A DNA stretch of 13,313 nucleotides from Clostridiales bacterium (lineage in GTDB: Bacteria; Bacillota; Clostridia; Christensenellales; Aristaeellaceae), in NCBI GenBank assembly GCA_004557805.1, contig SFFS01000062.1, forward strand, positions 1 to 13,313. The letters are read 5' to 3'. Positions 1 through 7,276 of this stretch are shown here, piece by piece (positions within the stretch are counted from its first letter, which is position 1; every line of letters starts with the position of its first letter). Both the position numbers and the translations under genes were made by a program. The notes under the pieces were generated by a model that worked only from the letters and a program-made list of their open reading frames with translations, was not told the DNA's origin and ran no database searches.

Positions 1-877
1 CAACGTCGGCGGCCTTGTGGCTCTGGCCGATATGGTCGTTGAGCACGGTGCCGGTCATCTGGCCGTTGGCGACCATTTCAACGCACTCGTCCAGCGCGTC
101 CACGCCCAGCAGCAGGATGTCTTCGTTGACCTTGCGGCCGGCGTCGACGATCGCCTGATAGGCGCCCAGCGCCATGGCGTCGTTGTTGCAGAAGATCACG
201 TCGATGTCCTTGCCGAACTGCGCCAGCGCGGTGGCGGCCAGCTGCTGGCCGTTTTCCTGCATCCAGTCGCCGCGCTGTTCGAACAGCTTGTTGACCTGCA
301 CGCCGTTATCGGTGAGGCACTTGATGGAGAACTCGGTGCGGTACTGCGCGTCCACGTTCTCCGGATCGCCCATGATCATCACGTAATCGACGGTGCCGTT
401 GCCGTTGAGATCGCCGTGATCTTCGCGGTCATAGACGATCTGGCCCTGCATGGTGCCGCTCTGACGCGCGTCCGCGCCGACGTAGGTGATCTTGCCTTCC
501 CATGCGCCCATGTCTTCTTCGGAGGGCTCGCGGTTGATGTAGACAACCGGGATGTCCGCTTCCTTGGCCAGCGCGGTCACGGCCGCGGCGGCGGTGGACT
601 GCACGAGGTTGACGATCAGCACGTCCACGCCCTCGGCGATGAAGCTGTTGATCTGGTTGGTCTGTTCGGTCTGGTCGTTCTTGCCGTCGACGACGGTCAC
701 TTCCGCGCCGTAGGTTTCCTTGAGATATTTCTCAAGCTCGGTACGATAGAGGGTCATGAAGTTGTCGTTGAACTGATAGATGCACACGCCGACCTTGATG
801 GGCTTGTCCTCCGCGAAGGCGGAAACGGCGCCCAGCAGCATCATGACTGCCAGCAAAAGGGCTACGATCTTTTTCAT
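1..877 (-). CDS. mglB: Galactose/glucose-binding ABC transporter substrate-binding protein, MglB-like (3' end off window)
   Basis: Reading leftward from the ATG at 875-877, 292 codons are open to the window edge, so the C-terminus is missing. A good ribosome site (AAGGAG, 887-892 on this strand) fixes the start. Residues 1-22 form a signal peptide ending A-F-A with no lipobox cysteine. The rest is a type I periplasmic-binding fold close to E. coli MglB, the extracellular receptor for D-galactose and D-glucose. Visible binding positions are D38 and F40, N115 in INREP, D176 and R180, W205, the NN pair 231-232, D260 in GVDA and N280 in GTVLND. A calcium loop of the D-x-N-x-N-G type lies at 156-164. 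Asn174 occupies the place of the galactose-contacting His152 of E. coli, so specificity may differ. The ATPase and permease genes are probably just beyond the left edge. It is divergent from a two-component operon that probably regulates it. Confidence 0.9.
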   Translation of the reverse strand, partial: MKKIVALLLAVMMLLGAVSAFAEDKPIKVGVCIYQFNDNFMTLYRTELEKYLKETYGAEVTVVDGKNDQTEQTNQINSFIAEGVDVLIVNLVQSTAAAAVTALAKEADIPVVYINREPSEEDMGAWEGKITYVGADARQSGTMQGQIVYDREDHGDLNGNGTVDYVMIMGDPENVDAQYRTEFSIKCLTDNGVQVNKLFEQRGDWMQENGQQLAATALAQFGKDIDVIFCNNDAMALGAYQAIVDAGRKVNEDILLLGVDALDECVEMVANGQMTGTVLNDHIGQSHKAADV

Positions 878-907
878 TGTCTTTCTCTCCTTATTTGTTT
901 TTTGCGG

Positions 908-931
908 AAAGGCCGCGCATGCGCGCCCTTT
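908..931. repeat. Dyad symmetry in the mglB leader
   Basis: A 24-base dyad is centred between 919 and 920. The core is the perfect 12-base palindrome CGCGCATGCGCG (914-925), extended by GG/CC and AAA/TTT arms around a single C-C mismatch. It lies between the proposed mglB start of transcription (about 942) and its ribosome site. It could be an operator or an RNA hairpin in the leader. A terminator is less likely because only three or four T residues follow on either strand. Confidence 0.45.
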
Positions 932-948
932 TCGCTTCTCTGCCTTTA

Positions 949-977
949 ATTATAATCCGCGCGGCCGCAAATAGAAT
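949..977 (-). promoter_or_regulatory. Probable mglB promoter
   Basis: Read leftward, a perfect TATAAT lies at 954-949. The hexamer 17 bases upstream (977-972, ATTCTA) is a poor -35. A consensus -10 with a weak -35 fits an activator-dependent promoter, in keeping with the divergent regulator gene. Transcription would start near 942, leaving a leader of about 65 bases. Confidence 0.45.
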
Positions 978-984
978 GTGAAAA

Positions 985-1032
985 ACAACTTAAAAATGGA
1001 AAATTCCTATGCATATTCCCTGAAACAGTTGT
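985..1032. promoter_or_regulatory. Candidate operator region between the divergent sugar genes
   Basis: ACAACT at 985-990 and AGTTGT at 1027-1032 form a perfect 6-base inverted repeat with centres 42 bases apart, about four helical turns. Between them is the palindrome TATGCATA (1008-1015), flanked by two ATTCC copies (1003-1007 and 1015-1019). The right arm overlaps the -35 of the rightward promoter. The position suits binding by the AraC-type regulator encoded next door, but short repeats in AT-rich DNA can arise by chance. Confidence 0.25.
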
Positions 1033-1057
1033 AAATTTCGCGGCCGGACTGTACAAT
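1029..1057 (+). promoter_or_regulatory. Promoter of the sugar-sensing two-component operon
   Basis: TTGTAA (1029-1034) and TACAAT (1052-1057) are separated by 17 bases, a good sigma-A-type pair. Transcription would begin near 1064, leaving a leader of about 33 bases before the GTG start. Confidence 0.65.
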
Positions 1058-1083
1058 GCCATATGATGAAGTATTTTGCTTAC

Positions 1084-1089
1084 GGAGGA
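1084..1089 (+). promoter_or_regulatory. Ribosome binding site that fixes a GTG start
   Basis: GGAGGA lies 7 bases before GTG at 1097-1099. An in-frame TTG at 1076 would add seven residues, but it lies upstream of this site and has no ribosome site of its own. GTG 1097 is therefore the chosen start. Confidence 0.8.
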
Positions 1090-1096
1090 TTCGGCC

Positions 1097-2698
1097 GTGT
1101 ATAAGCTCCTGCTGGCAGACGACGAGAGCGACATCCGCGAAGGTCTGATGGAAGTGGTGGACTTCGAAAAATACGGTTTCGCCGTAGTCGGGCAGGCCGC
1201 CAACGGGCTGGAAGCCCTGCAGCTCTGCGAAAAAGAAAAGCCCGACCTGATCATTTCCGATATCCGCATGCCGCTGATGGACGGGCTGACGATGCTGGAA
1301 AAGGCGCGCGAGGCGCTGCCCACGGCGCGGTTTATCATCCTCAGCGGATACGACGATTTTGAATTCGCGCGGCAGGCCATGGCGCTCAACTGCCTGAGCT
1401 ATCTGCTCAAGCCCATCTCCTCGGCCGAATTCATCGACGCGCTGGCCGACGCGCGCAAAAAGCTGGATGAAGAAATGGCGCAGCGCCGCGACCTCATCAC
1501 GCTGCGCAGGCACTTCGACGACAGCCTTCCCCTTCTGCGGGCCACGCTGCTCGGCTCCCTGCTCAACGGCGGCGTTTCGGCGCAGCGCGCCATGGAAGCG
1601 GCGCAGCGCTACAACCTGCCGCTGCGCGCGGACGCCTATATGCTCGCGCTTCTGCGTGTGGAGGAAAAAGCCGGCTCGTCGTTCTCCGAAAAGGAGCCCG
1701 AGCTGACGCGGCTGGCCGCCATGGACATCGCGCGCGACCTTCTCGGCGCCGCGCAGGCGTATGTGTTTCATTATCAGGAATGGATCGCCGTTCTGCAATG
1801 GTTCCAGTCCGGCGAAGCCGACCCGGTGGCGCTGATGCTGCCGAGGCTGGAAGAAATCCGCGTCAGCATCGACCACTATCTGGGCACCGGCACGCGCGTG
1901 GGCGTGAGCAAGCCATGCTACAGCCTCGACGGGCTAAAAACCTGCGCGCGGCAGGCCATTTCCGCGCTGGAACAGTGCACCTTCTGGGAGGATCAGCCGC
2001 TTTTGTGCGCCGCCGATCTGGAGCCGGGGCGCGCGGACGATCTCGTCGTGAGCGACCTGTTGCTGCGCGCGCTGGACGTTGCGCTGAAAAAGAGCGCCCT
2101 GCGCGAAGCGAACGAAGCGCTCTGCGCGCTGATGGAGGCCTGTCAGCACGGCAAGCCTTCGCTCGACGCCTATCGCTCTTATCTGATGGAAATTTTCGTT
2201 TCGCTCCTGCACACGGCGCGCGATATGTCCGTGGAAATGACGAACCACAGCGGCGAGGCGCTCGCGCGGCTGATCGCCTGCCCGCCGCCAGAGGAAGCGC
2301 GGGAGATTCTCTGGGGCATGTGCCGCCAGTGCGCCGCGGAAATTGCGGAAAACCGCGTCACCTCCAGCCGCTTCATCGCGCGCAGCGCGGAAGAATACAT
2401 CCAGAAAAACTACGCCGACCCCAAGCTGACCATCGACAAGCTGTGCGGCCAGCTGCACGTTTCCCCCAGCTATTTCAGCGCGCTTTTCAAGCGCGAAACG
2501 CAAAAGACCTTTCTGCAGCGGCTGACCGACGTGCGCATGGCGCACGCGATGAACCTCATCGCCGGCACCGACAAGAAAACCGCGCAGGTGGCCGAGGCCG
2601 TCGGCATCGCCGATCCGAGCTATTTCAGCTATGCGTTTAAGCGGTATTACGGCGTTTCGCCCTCGCAGGCGCGCAGAGGGAAGGAGGCGCAGCCTTGA
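1097..2698 (+). CDS. YesN-type response regulator with AraC DNA-binding domain
   Basis: This is a 533-residue cytoplasmic transcription regulator. The receiver domain spans about residues 2-120 and has the acidic pocket D8-D9, phospho-acceptor D55 (in SDIRMP) and K105 (in LLKP). A variable middle region of about 300 residues follows, as in other YesN-like proteins. Residues 430-528 form an AraC/HTH_18 domain with two helix-turn-helix units, the second ending in the typical SYFSYAFKRYYGVSPSQ. Its partner is the kinase whose TTG start overlaps this gene's TGA. Regulators of this family usually control nearby sugar uptake genes, so the divergent mglB is the most likely target. That link is inferred from position only. 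All receiver residues needed for phosphorylation are present. Confidence 0.9.
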   Translation: MYKLLLADDESDIREGLMEVVDFEKYGFAVVGQAANGLEALQLCEKEKPDLIISDIRMPLMDGLTMLEKAREALPTARFIILSGYDDFEFARQAMALNCLSYLLKPISSAEFIDALADARKKLDEEMAQRRDLITLRRHFDDSLPLLRATLLGSLLNGGVSAQRAMEAAQRYNLPLRADAYMLALLRVEEKAGSSFSEKEPELTRLAAMDIARDLLGAAQAYVFHYQEWIAVLQWFQSGEADPVALMLPRLEEIRVSIDHYLGTGTRVGVSKPCYSLDGLKTCARQAISALEQCTFWEDQPLLCAADLEPGRADDLVVSDLLLRALDVALKKSALREANEALCALMEACQHGKPSLDAYRSYLMEIFVSLLHTARDMSVEMTNHSGEALARLIACPPPEEAREILWGMCRQCAAEIAENRVTSSRFIARSAEEYIQKNYADPKLTIDKLCGQLHVSPSYFSALFKRETQKTFLQRLTDVRMAHAMNLIAGTDKKTAQVAEAVGIADPSYFSYAFKRYYGVSPSQARRGKEAQP

Positions 2699-4443
2699 AG
2701 CGCAGAAAGGATGCGGGCGGACGCAGTTTCGGCTTCCAGCTGACGGCCTCGTTCATGGCGTGCATGGCGATGCTGCTGGTGTTCATCGCGGCAAGCCTCA
2801 TCACGCCGCTTTCCGATCTTCTGGAGCAGAACGCCATCGACCGCACGAAGGAAACGGTGCTGCAATCGGTCAGCACGATGAACATCTTCGTCGACCGGCT
2901 GCTCTCCACGCTCTATTTTTCTACGACCGTCCTTCCCGACGACGTGGACGGCGGCGTCGACGGCTGGGTCGGCCAGATGAACCTGATTAAAAAGAGCAAC
3001 TCCGACGTGCTCTCCATCGCGCTTTTCCATCAGGACGGTTCGCTTCTCGGCTCGACCGGCGCAAGCGCCGTTTCCGCCGCGCCGGAAGAGATCCGGGAAA
3101 CCGAATGGTTTCAGAAGGCGCTGAACTGGGGCGGCACGGTCACGTATTTTTCCGCGCCGCATGTGCAGCATCTTTTCTCCGGTCAGCGGACATACGTCAT
3201 CACGCTTGCGCGCTCGGTTTTCTATCAGAAGGGCGAGCAGACCGCGCAGGGCGTGGTGCTGATGGACGTGGAATATTCCAGCTTCAGCAGCCTGATCGAC
3301 AATGTGACGCTCGGCTCGAGCGGCTACATCTACGTGCTCGACCGGCAGGGCGAGCTGATCGCGCATCCGCGGCTTCAGCTGATCTACAGCGGCCTCGCCG
3401 AAGAAAACCTCACCGAACTGAGCCGCTTCTGGGTAGGGCAGGGGCGCGACGAAATGGACGGCCGCGAGCGCGTGCTCATCTCCGCCACGCTCGACCAGAC
3501 GCGCTGGCGTATGGTGGGCGTCGCGTATATCGACGAACTGCTCGCGCTGCAAAACACGTTCGTGCGCCTGATTATGGCGGTGCTGGTCTGCGCGGTGCTG
3601 CTCTCCGTCGCCGTCGCAACGGTCATGTCCTACCGGCTGATGCTGCCCATCCGCAGGTTCGCAGGGTCTATCAGCCGCGTCGAGTCGGGCGATCTGAACG
3701 TAACCATTCCGGAAACCGGCTTCCGCGAGGTGCGCGATATTTCCGCGGCGTTCAACCGTATGCTTGCGCGCATCCGCGCGCTGATGGACCAGATCGTGCA
3801 GGAGCAGGAGAAAAAGCGGCTTTACGAACTGAACGCCCTGCAGGCGCAGATCAACCCGCATTTTCTCTATAACACGCTCGATTCCATCATCTGGATGGAG
3901 GAGCGCGGGCGCAACCGCGAAGCCATCGTGATGGTTTCGTCGCTGGCAAAGTTTTTCCGCATTTCCATCAGCAAGGGGCGCAGCGAAATCACCGTGCGCG
4001 AGGAGCTGGAGCAGGTGCGCAACTATCTGATTATCCAGAAGATGCGCTTCAAGGACAAATTCACCTATGAAATCACCTGCGACGAGGCTGCGCTCGGCGA
4101 AACGACCGTGAAGCTGATCGTGCAGCCGATGGTGGAAAACGTGATCAACCACGCCATCGACGAAACGCAGTCGGAGGCGCTGCATATCTCCATCCACGCG
4201 GGCGTGACGGAGGACGAGCTGATTTTCACCGTCGCCGACGACGGCGTGGGCATGCCGCCCGAGGTGGTGGAGCAGCTGCTCGTGGCCCCTGCGGGCAAGA
4301 GCGGCATCGGCATTAAAAACGTGCACGAGCGCATTCAGCTGACCTACGGCGAGCAATACGGCCTGAAAGTGGAAAGCGTCGAGGACGAAGGGACGACCGT
4401 CACCATTCGCCTTCCGCGCACGAAGGGAGGCGAAGCCGGATGA
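2695..4443 (+). CDS. YesM/LytS-family sensor histidine kinase (Cache-HAMP-His_kinase)
   Basis: A 582-residue membrane sensor. The TTG start overlaps the preceding stop (TTGA) and is preceded at 7 bases by AAGGAGG (2681-2687). Transmembrane segments lie at about residues 14-36 and 290-314 and enclose an extracellular region of about 250 residues that resembles a Cache domain. A HAMP linker follows (about 310-365), then the His_kinase domain with phospho-acceptor H389 in NPHFLYNTLDSI, which is characteristic of this family. The ATPase domain has E481-N482 and N485 of the N box, DDGVG at 515-519 and GIGIKN at 537-542, so it appears catalytically intact. It should phosphorylate the upstream regulator. 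The two downstream genes encode extracytoplasmic binding proteins in the same operon, so the kinase may sense sugar indirectly through one or both of them. Confidence 0.92.
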   Translation: MKRRKDAGGRSFGFQLTASFMACMAMLLVFIAASLITPLSDLLEQNAIDRTKETVLQSVSTMNIFVDRLLSTLYFSTTVLPDDVDGGVDGWVGQMNLIKKSNSDVLSIALFHQDGSLLGSTGASAVSAAPEEIRETEWFQKALNWGGTVTYFSAPHVQHLFSGQRTYVITLARSVFYQKGEQTAQGVVLMDVEYSSFSSLIDNVTLGSSGYIYVLDRQGELIAHPRLQLIYSGLAEENLTELSRFWVGQGRDEMDGRERVLISATLDQTRWRMVGVAYIDELLALQNTFVRLIMAVLVCAVLLSVAVATVMSYRLMLPIRRFAGSISRVESGDLNVTIPETGFREVRDISAAFNRMLARIRALMDQIVQEQEKKRLYELNALQAQINPHFLYNTLDSIIWMEERGRNREAIVMVSSLAKFFRISISKGRSEITVREELEQVRNYLIIQKMRFKDKFTYEITCDEAALGETTVKLIVQPMVENVINHAIDETQSEALHISIHAGVTEDELIFTVADDGVGMPPEVVEQLLVAPAGKSGIGIKNVHERIQLTYGEQYGLKVESVEDEGTTVTIRLPRTKGGEAG

Positions 4444-5279
4444 AAAAAGTGCTGATCTTCGCGGCAGTGATCGTCGCGGCGGCGCTGCTGGTGATGATGG
4501 TCGGCTTCCGCACGCCGCAGGCGCGCAAGGAGACGGCGCAGCAATCGGTGCTGCTGCTGGTAGAGGACGATACCGGCGCGTATTTCATGCAGCTGCGGCA
4601 GGGCATCCGCAAGGCGCTCAGCGAACGGAACTGCAGCCTTACCACGGAGCTGGCGCTGCAATCGGGCCGGCTGAGCACCGAATGGCAGGGGCGCGAATAC
4701 AGCGGCGCGCTGGTGTTTATCGAGGATGAAGCCGTTCGCCGCTCGGCGCTGGACGCAATGGCGGAAAACCGCATCCCCACCGTGACGATCGACAGCTGGG
4801 ACGGCCTGCACAGCACCGTCTGCCAGGATGAAACGGCACAGGCGCGGCTGCTGGCCGATGCCGTTGGCGGCGCGGAGCGCGTCTACGTCTGCGGCGGCGG
4901 CGAAACGCTGCGGCAGTCCACGCGCATCGCGCTGGGCGAGCGCTTCGCCGAAGAAGGCGCGCCCTCCGCCGGGGAGAACTGCGCGGTCGCGGCGCTCGAT
5001 CCGGAAGCCGCACAGCGGCTGATCGAAGAAAAATCCGCCGGGCTGTGGGACGCGCCGCTCATCGCCGTCGCGCCGGTAGAGCTGAGCGCCGCATGGCTCG
5101 AGAGCGGGCTCGTGCAAGCGCTGGTCATTCCCTCGCCATACGCGGCGGGATACATCGCGGCCTCGCGGGCGCTCTGGAGCGAAGACGCGTCGGAATGGAA
5201 ATCGCCCGCGTTTATCGTGCGCCCGGAGGACATGTACGACGCGCAGAACGTGAAGCTCGTCTTCCCGCTGCTGAATTAG
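4440..5279 (+). CDS. Membrane-anchored periplasmic-binding-like protein, probable co-sensor
   Basis: This 279-residue protein overlaps the kinase stop by ATGA and has GGGAGG (4425-4430) 9 bases before its ATG. A single hydrophobic segment (about residues 4-23) has no lipobox and no clear cleavage site, so it is probably an anchor. The remaining 255 or so residues look like a divergent type I periplasmic-binding (LacI/ribose-binding-like) domain. Opening strand VLLLVEDD is followed by a GIRKAL helix, then GALVF, PTVTIDS, VYVCGGG, LIAVAP and ALVIPSPY strands. None of the MglB sugar residues or the calcium loop is apparent, so the ligand cannot be named. Translational coupling to the kinase suggests a partner in sensing. 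Three-component systems such as XylFII-LytSR in clostridia are a known precedent, but no direct homology is shown here. Confidence 0.7.
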   Translation: MKKVLIFAAVIVAAALLVMMVGFRTPQARKETAQQSVLLLVEDDTGAYFMQLRQGIRKALSERNCSLTTELALQSGRLSTEWQGREYSGALVFIEDEAVRRSALDAMAENRIPTVTIDSWDGLHSTVCQDETAQARLLADAVGGAERVYVCGGGETLRQSTRIALGERFAEEGAPSAGENCAVAALDPEAAQRLIEEKSAGLWDAPLIAVAPVELSAAWLESGLVQALVIPSPYAAGYIAASRALWSEDASEWKSPAFIVRPEDMYDAQNVKLVFPLLN

Positions 5280-5291
5280 GAGGCGGTCGCA

Positions 5292-6293
5292 ATGAAAAGG
5301 ATTCTCTGTCTCGCGCTGGCGCTTTTTCTGTGCGCGCAGGGCGCGTTCGCCGCGGAGCTGACCGTCGGCGTATGCATTTATGACAACACTGACGCCTTCA
5401 TGTCCAGCATGCGGCTCGATCTGGAATCGTATGCGCAGGGCAAGGCGAAGCTGATCGTCTACGACAGCATGAACGACCAGAACCTGCAAAACGACCAGGT
5501 GGACAGCCTGCTGCGCGAGAACGTGGACGCGCTCATCCTCAACCCGGCCGACCGCATGGCGGCGGGGTATCTGATCGAAAAGGCCAAGCAGCGCGGAATT
5601 CCCGTTATCTTCATCAACCGCGAACCGATGCCGGAGGATCTGCTCCTTTACGAGAAAGCGTATTACGTCGGCGCGGACGCTTCGCAGAGCGGACGGCTCA
5701 GCGGCGAAATTCTCGCCGATTATTTCCTCTCTCACCCCGAAGCCGACAAAAACGGCGACGGCACAGTGCAATATGTGCTGCTGCGCGGCGAGCCGGGCCA
5801 TCAGGACGCGGAGCTGCGCACGCAATACGCGCTCAAGCCGCTGCAAAGCGCCGGCTTCCGCGTGGAAAAGCTGCAGGAGGATACCGGCATGTGGCAGCGC
5901 CAGCTGGCGCAGGATAAAATGGGCACGTTTCTTTCCGCCTGGGGCGACCGCATCGAGTGCGTCATCTGCAACAACGACGAAATGGCGCTGGGCGCCATCG
6001 ACGCGCTGAAGGCGGCGGGCTATTTCACCGGCTCGGCGTATATGCCCGTGGTGGGCGTCGACGCGACGGCCCCGGCGCTCGAGGCGCTGCAGCAGGGCTC
6101 TCTGCTGGGCACGGTGCTCAACGACGGCAAAAACCAGGCGCAGGCGGCGCTCGATCTGGCCATTCTCCTCTCGCGCGGCGAAACGCCCACGGCGCAGAAT
6201 TTCGGCTACCCCATCACAAACGGGCATTTCGTCTGGATCCCCTACCGGTCCGTCACGCGCGAAATTCTCTCCGCGCAGGGCGGCGGAACCTGA
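5292..6293 (+). CDS. Second MglB-like galactose/glucose-binding protein, in the sensor operon
   Basis: A 333-residue secreted binding protein. AGGAGG (5278-5283), which overlaps the stop of the previous gene, lies 8 bases before the ATG. The signal peptide (about residues 1-20) ends A-F-A, again without a lipobox. All ten sugar-contacting positions of E. coli MglB appear to be matched: D34, F36, N109, H170, D172, R176, W201, the NN pair 227-228, D257 and N277. A calcium loop of the D-x-N-x-D-G type lies at 152-160. By this measure it is closer to the classical galactose/glucose receptor than the leftward mglB, which has Asn for the His. No transporter genes follow it; a terminator comes next. 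It is therefore likely to serve the kinase as a sugar reporter, or to supply the transporter as an alternative receptor. Confidence 0.85.
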   Translation: MKRILCLALALFLCAQGAFAAELTVGVCIYDNTDAFMSSMRLDLESYAQGKAKLIVYDSMNDQNLQNDQVDSLLRENVDALILNPADRMAAGYLIEKAKQRGIPVIFINREPMPEDLLLYEKAYYVGADASQSGRLSGEILADYFLSHPEADKNGDGTVQYVLLRGEPGHQDAELRTQYALKPLQSAGFRVEKLQEDTGMWQRQLAQDKMGTFLSAWGDRIECVICNNDEMALGAIDALKAAGYFTGSAYMPVVGVDATAPALEALQQGSLLGTVLNDGKNQAQAALDLAILLSRGETPTAQNFGYPITNGHFVWIPYRSVTREILSAQGGGT

Positions 6294-6330
6294 CGCAGGC
6301 GCAGGCAGAGCGCTTCGGCCGTGTTTTTGC

Positions 6331-6350
6331 GGCGCAAAGCGCCTTTTTTT
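6331..6350 (+). terminator. Intrinsic terminator of the sugar-sensing operon
   Basis: GGCGC-AAA-GCGCC (6331-6343) is followed by seven T residues (6344-6350). It starts 37 bases after the stop of the last binding-protein gene and precedes the rpsB promoter. Confidence 0.85.
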
Positions 6351-6382
6351 CGTCCAGATCCGCCGTTTTTTCCAAAAAACGC

Positions 6383-6412
6383 TTGCATTCTCAGCCCTTA
6401 ATATGCTATAAT
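6383..6412 (+). promoter_or_regulatory. rpsB-tsf promoter
   Basis: TTGCAT (6383-6388) and a perfect TATAAT (6407-6412) are 18 bases apart. A TG at 6404-6405 extends the -10. This strong sigma-A-like promoter is what a ribosomal protein gene would be expected to have. Transcription would start near 6419. Confidence 0.8.
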
Positions 6413-6418
6413 TCTCCG

Positions 6419-6512
6419 GCAAAACGCACTTCCGCCAATCGGTGCGGGCGTGCCGCGCGAGCGGTGCCGCCCCGAGATGAAGCGGAAGGAGGAAAAAACA
6501 AGGAGGAACCCC
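6419..6512 (+). promoter_or_regulatory. rpsB leader with two tandem ribosome sites
   Basis: The leader is about 94 bases and very GC-rich up to 6476. It offers several competing short stems (for example CCGC/GCGG near 6432-6447) and two GTGCCGC copies. Two AAGGAGG sequences follow (6486-6492 and 6500-6506), and the second is 6 bases before ATG 6513. An in-frame ATG at 6477 has no ribosome site. S2 represses its own mRNA in E. coli, so this leader could bind S2, but I cannot show a conserved fold. Confidence 0.35.
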
Positions 6513-7235
6513 ATGGCTGTTATTTCTATGAAACAGTTGCTCGAAGCCGGCGTGCATTTCGGTCATCAGACCCGCCGGTGGAACCCGAAGATGGCTCCCT
6601 ACATTTTCACCGAGCGCAACGGCATCTACATCATCGACCTGCAGAAGACCGTCCGCAAGATCGACGAAGCGTACATGTTCATCCGTGACACCGCGATGGA
6701 AGGCAAGTCCATCCTCTTCGTGGGCACCAAGAAGCAGGCGCAGGAATCCATCGAACAGGAAGCCAAGCGCTGCAACATGTTCTATGTGAACAACCGTTGG
6801 CTCGGCGGCATGCTCACCAACTTCCGCACCATCCGCACGCGCGTTGAGCGCCTCAACAAGATCGACCAGATGGAAGCCACCGGCCAGTTCGACGTGCTGC
6901 CCAAGAAGGAAGTCGTCAAGCTGCAGCATGAGCGCGAAAAGCTCGAAGCCAACCTGGGCGGCATCCGCGAAATGAAGAAGCTCCCCGGCGCGCTGTTCGT
7001 TGTGGATCCCCGCAAAGAGCACATCGCCGTGGCCGAAGCCCGCATCCTGGGCATCCCGATCGTCGCTATCGTTGATACGAACTGCGATCCGGACGAGGTC
7101 GATTACGTGATCCCCGGCAACGACGACGCGATCCGTGCCGTCAAGCTGATCGCCGGCAAGATGGCTGACGCCGTTCTCGAAGGCAAGCAGGGCGAGCAGG
7201 CGGAAGCCGCCGAAGCTCCGGCCGCCGAGGCCTGA
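6513..7235 (+). CDS. rpsB: 30S ribosomal protein S2
   Basis: A 240-residue protein of normal length for S2. Family features are the start MAVISMKQLLEAGVHFGHQT, then RRWNPKMAPYIF, the NNRWLGGMLTNFRTI segment and the VVDPRKEHIAVAEA-to-IVDTNCDPD region. The C-terminus is an alanine and glutamate-rich tail. S2 is a late-assembling small-subunit protein near the mRNA exit side and helps to bind S1 or mRNA. The start at 6513 is chosen because the N-terminus matches the family and an AAGGAGG precedes it. An upstream in-frame ATG (6477) would add twelve highly charged residues and is unsupported. It is the first gene of the transcript with tsf. Confidence 0.97.
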   Translation: MAVISMKQLLEAGVHFGHQTRRWNPKMAPYIFTERNGIYIIDLQKTVRKIDEAYMFIRDTAMEGKSILFVGTKKQAQESIEQEAKRCNMFYVNNRWLGGMLTNFRTIRTRVERLNKIDQMEATGQFDVLPKKEVVKLQHEREKLEANLGGIREMKKLPGALFVVDPRKEHIAVAEARILGIPIVAIVDTNCDPDEVDYVIPGNDDAIRAVKLIAGKMADAVLEGKQGEQAEAAEAPAAEA

Positions 7236-7276
7236 TCACCTCCCACCGACAGAAACTTTATATAGGAGGGACTCCC

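Noticed and set aside
17..949. Plus-strand open frame of 310 codons opposite mglB
   Set aside because: The minus strand encodes an unmistakable MglB-type protein with a signal peptide and ribosome site. The plus frame is its antisense shadow.
2647..4356. Open frame of 569 codons on the minus strand opposite the sensor kinase
   Set aside because: The plus strand here encodes an intact kinase with every family motif. The reverse frame is rich in His, Arg, Ala and Gln with no recognisable domain, typical of antisense frames in GC-rich genes.
4344..7022. Open frame of 892 codons on the minus strand across the binding proteins and rpsB
   Set aside because: It spans three genes, a terminator and a promoter of the other strand, and its translation has no domain order. 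It is a by-product of codon bias.
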